In this document: positions 9,482 through 11,711 of the stretch, one piece after another | How the letters are laid out: every line of letters begins with the position of its first letter | Position numbering within the stretch: position 1 is the first letter of the stretch | Origin: Baffinella frigidus | Taxonomy: Eukaryota; Cryptophyceae; Cryptomonadales; Baffinellaceae | DNA: 11,711 bases | Assembly (NCBI GenBank): GCA_026770585.1 | Contig: MU646752.1 | Coordinates: 241,282 to 252,992 of the forward strand | Direction: 5' to 3' | Notes under the pieces: generated by a model | Databases searched by the model: none | Seen by the model: the letters and a program-made list of their open reading frames with translations, nothing else | Told to the model about the DNA's origin: nothing | Program-made: the position numbers and the translations under genes

Positions 9482-11321
9482 GGAGGGGAAGACGGGATCA
9501 AGACCCTGACTGCTCATGAACATGCTCAGGCGTTCGACACGTTCCCGCACTGCGACACGCACACCATCTTCTCCTACCTCAAGGAGATGAAGCGCGTCCT
9601 CAAGAAGGTCCGCGAAACCCTCAACCGTGTTGCAGTGCGGGAACGTTGATAAGTTAACGGACTGAAACCCGGGTACTCAGGCCTACGGTATTGTCCAGAT
9701 CTGTGCCTTCCGGCGGGGCGCGCCCGTTGTCGTGGGTTTAGGGTTTGGGGTTTGAGCCGGGCACCGTCAACCGTCAACCGTGTTGCAGTTCGGGAACATG
9801 TCGTGGCCGGTGGGACTTGTTTATCCCGTCGCGCCAATGTGTCCAGCACACGATCCTTGGTACAGACTGGACACGACAGGGTGTCCAACACGCCATCATT
9901 GGTACAGACTGGACACGGCAGTGTGTCCAACACATGATCATTGGTGCAGACTGGGCAGGACAGTGTGTCCGACACACGATCATCGGTACATACTGGACAC
10001 GACAGTGTGTCCAACACGCCATCCGTGACACACACGCCATCTTCTCCTACCTCCAGGAGATGAAGCGCGTCCTCAAGAAGGTCCGATCTGCATGTGTGTT
10101 TACTATCCGTGTTATTGTTCACTATCCGTGTTAATGTTTACTACCCGTGTTATTGTTTACTATCCGTGTCATTGTTTACTATCCGTGTTATTGTTCACTT
10201 TCCGTGTTATTGTTTACTATCCGTGTTATCATCCGTATGTTGCTATCCTCGTTTACCAATTTTTTTTTCCAGATCTGAAGCCTTGGTTTCTACCAGAGTA
10301 CCACGACTGTTGACACGCATGGTTCGCCAAACCCCACCCAGATCTGTGCCCTTGTTTTACAGCGTCCTCACGCCGGTCCGATCTGCATTGTCGTACTATC
10401 CGTGTGTCTGTCCTTATTTTCTTCCAGATCTGGTTTCTACCAGAGTCCCACGACTGTTGACACACATGCGGAACTGCCCTTCTTCACGTCCCTGCTTTCG
10501 AGGGGAGTACACGCACACCAACTTTTCGTACCTCAAGGAGATGAAGCGCGTGCTCAAGCCGGTTCGCTCAATCCCAAAACCTGAACTCCAAGCATATTTT
10601 CTTGTTGAGAAAACACGGCGCTTTTTTTACAATACACGGGGGCAGATTCCTGGTGAAACATTGTCTTCAGGATGATCGGTTCCCCTCCAGGGCATGGTGT
10701 AGGGTTCAACCCTAACCAGTAACCCGTAAACCCCTTCAGAACGGACGGGCGCTAGTCCACACCTCCAACATCCCCCCCCCCCGGGACTCGCGCGATTCTG
10801 CTTGCCACGAAAACAAATGCCAACAGTTGACGAATCTGCTACTAAATCGTCAACTTTTGGTATTGTTTCATTATGTTCCAAACCCTGTTCCCGAAACCCT
10901 CGGGGTTCTCGGGCTCGAGCCCAGCACGGCCCTCTCGAGCACTCTCGGCCCGCGGCACCTCTCGAGCCCAGCACGGCCCGCGGCACCTCTCGTACCCTCT
11001 GGTGAAGTTAGACGCTGTCGTGCCTACATGTCCGTTTCAATAAAGTGGGTTTCTCTCTCTTCAGGATGGGTGCGCGCTAGTCCACATCTCCAACATCCCC
11101 CCCCCCCGGGGATTCGACCGATTCTACTTGCCACGACAAAAAAAACGCCAAACGTTGTCGAATCTGCTCCTAAATCGTCAACATTATTTAATTATTTTCT
11201 ATTTCCTGGCATTATTTAATTATTTTCTAACCCCCTTCAGGATGGGCGGGCGCTGGTCCACACCTCCAACATCCTCGCCCCGCGGGGCTTCGCGCGATTC
11301 GCGCAGCAGAAGGGCGCTAGC
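1956..11321 (+). CDS. Split gene for a class I SAM-dependent methyltransferase (nine exons recognised, incomplete at both ends)
   Basis: Joining 1956-2079, 2289-2344, 4369-4409, 5203-5250, 6807-6866, 8228-8273, 8665-8733, 9530-9607 and 11241-11321 gives 603 bp, 201 codons without a stop. Every intron starts GT and ends AG, and all eight junctions keep frame. In the joined product, residues 79-86 are motif I (EIGSGGGR, the SAM-binding glycine loop). Residues 99-104 are HCLDIS, whose D102 sits where class I enzymes place the acidic residue that contacts the SAM ribose. LADSLDFVY (140-148) is strand 4, FDTFPHCD (150-157) follows it, KEMKRVLK precedes strand 5, and GRALVHTSN (177-185) is strand 5. 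This order is standard for Rossmann-fold methyltransferases; the substrate cannot be read from sequence. The C-terminal part, stop codon and first exon are missing or unsure. The intact frame argues for a live gene, but a recently dead one is possible. Confidence 0.85.
2289..2344 (+). CDS. Methyltransferase exon C (GEALAYVGDEWSDRASLQ), the intact copy
   Basis: The acceptor follows a CCCAAACCCC telomere-like tract and ends accccag. The exon encodes GEALAYVGDEWSDRASLQ and ends after CAA before gtcagc, phase 0. The same ending, CTGCAA followed by gtc, appears again in two partial copies near 2457-2478 and 3487-3523. Partial copies of the front half lie at 2901-2938 and 3131-3158. Those copies start with an extra AATGCCTTCGAA, so the ancestral exon may have been about three residues longer and have read NAFEGEALAYVGDEW. 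The 2289 copy is the only uninterrupted one. Confidence 0.75.
2372..2458. mobile_element. Short MITE (CTGAGTAAA family), copy 1
   Basis: TIRs 2372-2396 and 2434-2458 match at 23 of 25 positions (ctgagtaaaact and so on). A 131-bp-spaced duplication of gcgatcgcgcgtccctgcaa (exon C end) brackets it. Confidence 0.65.
2457..2478 (+). pseudogene. 3'-edge copy of exon C with donor
   Basis: Reads gcgatcgcgcgtccctgcaa followed by gtcccccc, matching the last 20 bp of exon C. Confidence 0.6.
2762..2898. mobile_element. MITE inserted at the front of a copy of exon C
   Basis: TIRs 2762-2787 and 2873-2898 match at 25 of 26 (caccagcc-tcagagtggg). The interior has a ggccgcc/ggcggcc hairpin around 2819-2841. 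The related copy at 3111-3140 lacks it and gives the empty site gtcagagaatgcc. Confidence 0.75.
2901..2938 (+). pseudogene. Partial copy of exon C, front portion
   Basis: Encodes part of the exon C pattern, ALAYVGDEF, directly after the 2762-2898 MITE, and is cut off where the 2939-3047 element begins. It could not produce a usable exon. Confidence 0.6.
2939..3047. mobile_element. AT-rich inverted-repeat element of the TTTACTACAC group
   Basis: Ends tatggaa/ttccata, with subterminal aaaattactgcacg and cgtgtagtaaattt. It lies exactly where the exon C copy stops. The TIRs are degenerate, so the boundaries are approximate. Confidence 0.4.
3131..3158 (+). pseudogene. Partial copy of exon C, front portion (NAFEGEALA)
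   Basis: Reads AATGCCTTCGAAGGCGAGGC and so on to CTCGCG, encoding NAFEGEALA, then stops at the 3161-3287 element. The matching rear portion resumes at 3487. Confidence 0.6.
3161..3287. mobile_element. MITE with 12-bp perfect TIRs splitting a copy of exon C
   Basis: ccacgccagagt (3161-3172) and actctggcgtgg (3276-3287) are perfect inverted copies. The interior has an aaccgca/tgcggtt hairpin at about 3231-3251. Confidence 0.6.
3487..3523 (+). pseudogene. Rear portion of an exon C copy with donor (VGDEWGDRASLQ)
   Basis: Encodes VGDEWGDRASLQ followed by gtccag, the donor edge of exon C. With 3131-3158 it makes one exon copy split by about 330 bp. Confidence 0.6.
3852..3989. mobile_element. MITE with about 50-bp TIRs (TTTACTACAC family), copy 1
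   Basis: The left arm from 3852 and the right arm ending 3989 pair over about 50 bp with few mismatches (aaaagtattaattaatta and its partner). The core has aaatttactacac and gtgtggtaatttt. Confidence 0.75.
4031..4143 (+). pseudogene. Two copies of the exon D acceptor edge
   Basis: ctaagtgctggattctcgc (4031-4049) and tgagtgctggattctcgcgg continuing cggcagaggctgct (4111-4143) match the sequence in front of and into exon D at 4343-4375. Telomere-like tracts lie between and beside them. Confidence 0.6.
4369..4409 (+). CDS. Methyltransferase exon D (RVLDDFLLPYVSPG)
   Basis: The acceptor is gcggcggcag and the donor gtccgt at 4410. Only 41 bp, the exon encodes RVLDDFLLPYVSPG, the helix that leads into motif I in this kind of enzyme. 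It starts in phase 0, matching exon C, and ends with two bases that exon E completes. Its acceptor region is repeated at 4111-4143, and a shorter piece at 4031-4049, both upstream. Its donor edge (tctctccagg followed by gtgagt) is repeated downstream at 4829-4846. Confidence 0.75.
4424..4600. repeat. (TTTGGGG)n-type degenerate telomere-like array, G-rich on the plus strand
   Basis: About 25 units of gggtttg with variants (gaagttt, ggggatt). It translates into repetitive ORFs on both strands that are not genes. Confidence 0.85.
4667..4769. repeat. Interstitial telomeric repeat (CCCTAAA)n
   Basis: About 14 nearly perfect units, with one ccctgaa variant. It is C-rich on the plus strand, opposite to the 4424-4600 array. 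Confidence 0.95.
4829..4846 (+). pseudogene. 3'-edge copy of exon D with donor
   Basis: gacgtctctccagg followed by gtgagt resembles the exon D end tacgtttctccagg followed by gtccgt. The copy has a consensus GTGAGT donor. Confidence 0.5.
5203..5250 (+). CDS. Methyltransferase exon E, carrying the SAM-binding glycine motif
   Basis: The acceptor is gccctggcag and the donor gtacgc at 5251. The 48-bp exon encodes VVAEIGSGGGRIASR, the motif I glycine-rich loop that binds S-adenosylmethionine. The first base completes the split codon from exon D and the last two bases begin the codon finished by exon F. No second copy was found, unlike most exons here. A 69-bp inverted repeat (4928-4996 and 5742-5810) sits in the introns on either side of it, and a 25-bp tandem repeat begins 17 bp after the donor. 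Confidence 0.8.
5267..5341. repeat. 25-bp tandem repeat, three copies
   Basis: Units at 5267, 5292 and 5317 (ctaccgagcgaggacgggac plus acaat), with a single difference in the second. Confidence 0.9.
5395..5416. repeat. Short perfect hairpin
   Basis: caggaccgg and ccggtcctg pair over 9 bp with a 4-base loop. It lies in the intron after exon E, so it is not a terminator. Confidence 0.6.
5843..6054. mobile_element. MITE with 16-bp TIRs and a long central hairpin
   Basis: 5843-5858 and 6039-6054 are perfect inverted copies (ccactcgaggctagaa). In the middle, 5941-5986 folds into a nearly loop-free stem including the 22-bp palindrome 5953-5974. Confidence 0.7.
6060..6174. mobile_element. CTGAGTAAA-family MITE, copy 2
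   Basis: The left end ctagccctgcctgagcaaaa and the right end (reverse complement ctagctctacctgagtaaag) form imperfect TIRs. The right TIR shares ttatggcgagc-cag-tttactcag with copy 1. Confidence 0.6.
6519..6563. repeat. 17-bp tandem repeat
   Basis: cccctgaattcctaatt repeats with starts at 6519, 6536 and 6553, the last one truncated. Confidence 0.85.
6607..6654 (+). pseudogene. Upstream near-copy of exon F (VVPLCGVSHCLDISREM)
   Basis: Behind the acceptor actgcag, this copy encodes VVPLCGVSHCLDISREM in the same phase as the 6807 exon, so it could be spliced to exon E. After the ATG it diverges (agcagacgctcaagcag) and no donor in the right phase is evident, the nearest GT being gtggat at about 6686. 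It is most likely a duplicated exon front rather than the used exon, but use as a mutually exclusive exon cannot be ruled out. Confidence 0.55.
6807..6866 (+). CDS. Methyltransferase exon F (acidic-loop exon, HCLDISREMLKK)
   Basis: The acceptor is ccccaccccacag and the donor gtgcgc at 6867. The exon encodes VVPLCGTFHCLDISREMLK plus a split lysine. The LDIS aspartate lies at the end of strand 2, where class I methyltransferases bind the ribose hydroxyls. Phases on both sides fit exon E and exon G. A near-copy lies 200 bp upstream at 6607, and a 3'-end copy with the same gtgcgccc donor lies downstream at 7114-7174. The 3' copy ends ctcaagcg before its donor, suggesting an ancestral MLKR reading at this junction. 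Confidence 0.75.
6985..7004 (+). pseudogene. Fragment of the exon F acceptor edge
   Basis: The segment gacgcag followed by ggccgtgtgccata resembles the intron-end/exon-start edge of exon F (cag followed by ggtcgtcc or ggttgtgcc). A second such fragment lies at 7262-7281 with ggtcgtgtgccata. Both break off after about 14 bp of exon-like sequence. The similarity is short, so the assignment is tentative. Confidence 0.35.
7114..7174 (+). pseudogene. Truncated copy of exon F, 3' end with donor
   Basis: This segment encodes GGVHCLDISREML and then an inserted stretch before ctcaagcg and the donor gtgcgccc. It lacks the acceptor and the first codons of exon F, and its end is out of phase with exon G, so it should not be usable. 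A telomere-like tract (aaccctgaaccctgaaccc) begins soon after its donor. Confidence 0.6.
7186..7245. repeat. Degenerate telomere-like tract
   Basis: aaaaccctgaaccctgaaccc, then ccctaaaccctagaccctac, following the truncated exon F copy. The stretch from 7320 to 7740 after it shows no motif I recognise. Confidence 0.7.
7262..7281 (+). pseudogene. Second fragment of the exon F acceptor edge
   Basis: Reads taagcag followed by ggtcgtgtgccata, nearly the same as the fragment at 6985-7004. Both fragments also have a nearby cacactttgcctcg segment (6967-6980 and 7299-7312), so they belong to one duplicated unit. Confidence 0.35.
7742..7880. mobile_element. Diverged relative of the CTGAGTAAA MITE, copy 3
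   Basis: The left end ctagctctgtctcagt and the reverse complement of the right end ctaactctgcctcact match at 13 of 16. The outer ctagctctg is shared with copies 1 and 2; the interior differs. Confidence 0.4.
7962..7991 (+). pseudogene. Truncated copy of exon G, 5' end with acceptor
   Basis: Behind the acceptor ttgagcag it reads GGCACGCGAGACCATTTCG and so on, encoding ARETISKA in the phase of exon G, then diverges after about 30 bp. A further shortened copy (cgaggagatttcgaaggg) follows at 8003-8020. Both lie upstream of the intact exon G. Confidence 0.6.
8060..8196. mobile_element. TTTACTACAC-family MITE, copy 2 in reverse orientation
   Basis: Same arms as 3852-3989 and nearly the same length, but the interior (gctcataaaagtaatggtaaagc) is the reverse complement of copy 1's interior, so it is inserted the other way round. 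Confidence 0.7.
8228..8273 (+). CDS. Methyltransferase exon G (KAREAISKAGLDKETT)
   Basis: The acceptor is cgtgcag and the donor gtatca at 8274. The 46-bp exon encodes AREAISKAGLDKETT after completing the lysine codon left by exon F. This is the helix that follows the LDIS loop, giving EMLKKAREAISKAGL, which is typical of the family. It ends in phase 0 and meets exon H in phase 0. Two truncated 5' copies lie upstream at 7962 and 8003. Confidence 0.7.
8458..8493 (+). pseudogene. Truncated copy of exon H, 5' end with acceptor
   Basis: After the acceptor gacggcag it encodes VHYTPIDDNLLP, matching the start of exon H, then runs into a 19-bp tandem duplication of caacctccttccgaac and a telomere-like tract. 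It would be in phase but has no donor. Confidence 0.65.
8572..8589 (+). pseudogene. Second truncated copy of the exon H acceptor edge
   Basis: After accgacag it reads GTGCATTGCACACCGATC, 18 bp matching the exon H start, then breaks off into taagccctaacccc telomere-like sequence. Confidence 0.55.
8665..8733 (+). CDS. Methyltransferase exon H (VHYTPIDNNLLPEPLADSLDFVY)
   Basis: The acceptor is aaaaccag and the donor gtacgt at 8734. The 69-bp exon encodes VHYTPIDNNLLPEPL and then ADSLDFVY, the segment up to strand 4 of the Rossmann core in which LPEPLADSLDFVY is a common class I pattern. It starts and ends in phase 0. Two 5'-edge copies lie upstream (8458, 8572) and two 3'-edge copies downstream (8807-8828, 9004-9059), which makes it one of the clearest cases of the exon-edge duplication pattern. 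Confidence 0.8.
8734..8939 (+). repeat. Array of TACGTACGTCC repeats after the exon H donor
   Basis: tacgtacgtcc occurs at 8731, 8762, 8784, 8826, 8857 and 8929, with a variant near 8893. Spacing is 22-42 bp with related filler (tcacc-tt-attgct). Confidence 0.85.
8807..8828 (+). pseudogene. 3'-edge copy of exon H with donor
   Basis: Reads CGACACGCTCGACTTTGTATAC followed by gtacgtcctcacc, which matches the end of exon H plus the first bases of its intron. It lies about 100 bp downstream of exon H inside the GTACGT array. Confidence 0.6.
9004..9059 (+). pseudogene. 3' copy of exon H (IDNNLLPEPLTDALDFVN)
   Basis: This copy retains 56 bp of the exon end, encoding IDNNLLPEPLTDALDFVN. The substitutions (GCC to ACC, TCT to GCG) leave it readable as protein. 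It has no acceptor. A possible donor gtaatc follows, then a telomere-like tract at 9062-9085. Confidence 0.65.
9346..9372 (+). pseudogene. 5'-edge copy of exon I with acceptor
   Basis: Behind a good pyrimidine tract ending tctctgcag, the 27 bp encoding AFDTFPHCD are identical to the start of exon I, then homology stops. It is followed by GACA-rich DNA and a GA microsatellite. Its acceptor looks stronger than that of the intact copy at 9530, so it may compete for splicing. Confidence 0.65.
9442..9476. repeat. (AG)n microsatellite
   Basis: Uninterrupted AG dinucleotides between the 5'-edge copy and the intact exon I. Confidence 0.95.
9530..9607 (+). CDS. Methyltransferase exon I (AFDTFPHCDTHTIFSYLKEMKRVLKK)
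   Basis: The acceptor is catgctcag and the donor gtccgc at 9608. The 78-bp exon encodes AFDTFPHCDTHTIFSYL and then KEMKRVLKK, phase 0 at both ends. The DxFPHxD motif after strand 4 and the EMKRVLKP-like end before strand 5 are typical of class I methyltransferases. The final K is P in the downstream copy at 10508-10561, where RVLKP is the more usual form. One 5'-edge copy lies upstream and three 3'-edge copies downstream. Confidence 0.8.
9839..10023. repeat. 42-bp tandem repeat, 4.4 copies
   Basis: Units start at 9839, 9881, 9923, 9965 and 10007. Each begins gtgtcca and has tggacac near its end, so each unit can fold. Confidence 0.9.
10024..10080 (+). pseudogene. 3' copy of exon I with donor (AIFSYLQEMKRVLKK)
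   Basis: Encodes AIFSYLQEMKRVLKK and is followed by gtccgatctg, close to the donor of exon I. It lacks the AFDTFPHCD start and an acceptor. It directly abuts the end of the 42-bp tandem repeat and precedes the 19-bp tandem repeat. Confidence 0.65.
10102..10234. repeat. 19-bp tandem repeat, seven copies
   Basis: actatccgtgttattgttt with point changes, starts every 19 bp from 10102. It follows directly after the intron start of an exon I copy. Confidence 0.9.
10266..10470. repeat. Direct repeat of about 50 bp (10266-10315 and 10421-10466)
   Basis: Both contain ttccagatctg, then gtttctaccagagt and cccacgactgttgacac or a close variant. ccagatctg also occurs at 9696 and 10338. Confidence 0.65.
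10364..10375 (+). pseudogene. Short 3'-edge fragment of exon I
   Basis: The segment gcgtcctcacgccg followed by gtccgatctgcat matches the exon I end and the intron start of the 10024-10080 copy. Only about a dozen exon bases remain; the intron-side match supports the assignment. Confidence 0.45.
10508..10561 (+). pseudogene. 3' copy of exon I with donor (FSYLKEMKRVLKP)
   Basis: Encodes THTNFSYLKEMKRVLKP and ends at gttcgc. It carries the RVLKP form expected for the family. No acceptor or AFDTFPHCD start is present, so it is a truncated copy. Confidence 0.65.
10740..10857 (+). pseudogene. Degenerate copy of exon J with acceptor and downstream flank
   Basis: After gtaaaccccttcag it encodes NGRALVHTSNI. 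A run of C then replaces the CTCGCCCCG seen in exon J and shifts the frame. Homology to the 11065 copy continues through a shared tail (cttgccacga and aatctgct-ctaaatcgtcaac). Confidence 0.6.
10914..10990. repeat. GC-rich direct repeat
   Basis: ctcgagcccagcacggcc starts at 10914 and again at 10961, each followed by cgcggcacctctcg, in the first case after an insertion. Confidence 0.75.
11065..11180 (+). pseudogene. Second degenerate copy of exon J
   Basis: After the pyrimidine-rich tctctctcttcag it reads GATGGGTGCGCGCTAGTCC, encoding DGCALVHISNI, and then a long C run. It shares its tail with the 10740 copy. Both copies lie upstream of the intact exon J. Confidence 0.6.
11241..11321 (+). CDS. 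Methyltransferase exon J (DGRALVHTSNILAPRGFARFAQQKGAS), last recognised exon
   Basis: The acceptor is acccccttcag. The exon encodes DGRALVHTSNILAP and then RGFARFAQQKGAS, phase 0 at both ends if the donor is gtaccc at 11322. GRALVHTSN is strand 5 of the core, and the APxGxxxFxxQK segment is the usual continuation in related enzymes. Two degenerate copies precede it. The next exon was not found in the remaining 390 bp, so the gene runs out of the window. Confidence 0.75.
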
Positions 11322-11377
11322 GTACCCCCCCCCCCCCACCTCCCTCGCTTCGGAAAACTCGTCGAATCTAATCGCGG

Positions 11378-11530
11378 CGAGTATTTTAACAAAATACGAT
11401 TTCGGGGATCTCCGATCCGATTTGCATCGAAATTTACTACACAAGCTTGACCATTGTTAAAAGTACAGACAAATCGTGTGGTAATTTTCGCTGAAAATAC
11501 TTTAAAAATCGTATTTTGTCAAAACACTCG
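11378..11530. mobile_element. TTTACTACAC-group MITE with distinct 25-bp TIRs
   Basis: 11378-11402 and 11506-11530 pair at 23 of 25 (cgagtattttaacaaaatac at the left end). The subterminal gaaatttactacaca and tgtggtaattttcg match copies 1 and 2, while the outer ends differ. Confidence 0.7.
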
Positions 11531-11711
11531 TCCGGATGAAATCCAGGATAGCTCGCCTCTTGTAATGGACTTCGGTAGATCACCCCGCCCAGCTTTCCTA
11601 AACCCCACATCCCCTGGAATTCCCGCACGTCGGAAACGAGTCGACGGTCCTTGTTTGATTCCTTGAAATGAGGATGGACTGTGCGGTGGGGATGGGAAAC
11701 TGCATCGTGCG
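11531..11711. other. Right end, no exon recognised
   Basis: Presumed intron after exon J. No continuation of the methyltransferase C-terminus was recognised, and no clear repeat. Confidence 0.4.

Noticed and set aside
9574-10122. Minus-strand 182-residue ORF with repeated CPVCT motifs like a zinc-ribbon repeat protein
   Set aside because: The repeats are the antisense translation of the 42-bp tandem array, whose length is a multiple of three. The ORF also overlaps exon I and its copy in antisense.
8734-10234. Possible CRISPR-like arrays (regular repeats)
   Set aside because: The repeats are contiguous tandem units or irregularly spaced in eukaryotic introns, without unique spacers of constant length or cas genes.
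10094-10675. 193-residue plus-strand ORF
   Set aside because: Half of it is the 19-bp tandem repeat (YYPCYCLLSV-like). The only real coding signal is the exon I copy, which it includes in the same frame as a truncated fragment.

Overview
This is eukaryotic nuclear DNA, most likely from a microbial alga or another protist. The reasons are GT-AG introns with very small exons, an interstitial CCCTAAA/TTTAGGG array (the plant/algal telomere type), many short inverted-repeat elements, and no bacterial gene layout. The sequence alone does not give the lineage; dinoflagellates, haptophytes and green algae would all fit.

The main content is one plus-strand split gene that no long open frame reveals. 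Nine small exons (41-124 bp) can be recognised by protein motif, each bounded by AG and GT: 1956-2079, 2289-2344, 4369-4409, 5203-5250, 6807-6866, 8228-8273, 8665-8733, 9530-9607 and 11241-11321. All eight junctions keep frame, giving 603 bp (201 codons). The product reads as a class I S-adenosylmethionine-dependent methyltransferase in correct linear order: N-terminal helical part, motif I EIGSGGGR, the acidic loop HCLDIS, LPEPLADSLDFVY, FDTFPHCD, KEMKRVLK and DGRALVHTSN. The gene continues past the right end, and its first exon is uncertain (candidate 1751-1798).

The introns hold most of the interest. Most exons are accompanied by truncated copies of themselves. For exons D, H and I, and on the visible side of G and J, copies of the intron-end/exon-start edge lie upstream and copies of the exon-end/intron-start edge lie downstream. 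This looks like intron growth by repeated duplication across splice junctions. Telomere-like CCCTAAA/CCCAAAC tracts sit beside many of these copies. At least six kinds of short inverted-repeat element (MITE-like), tandem repeats of 17, 19, 25 and 42 bp, a GA microsatellite and a GTACGT array fill the remaining intron space.

Layout: 1-1450 is repeat-rich DNA with an inverted-repeat element at about 701-1013 and a hairpin at 1305-1410. 1457-1669 holds a small minus-strand ORF of unknown function. 1751-11321 is the methyltransferase gene. 11322-11711 is downstream intron sequence containing one more inverted-repeat element.
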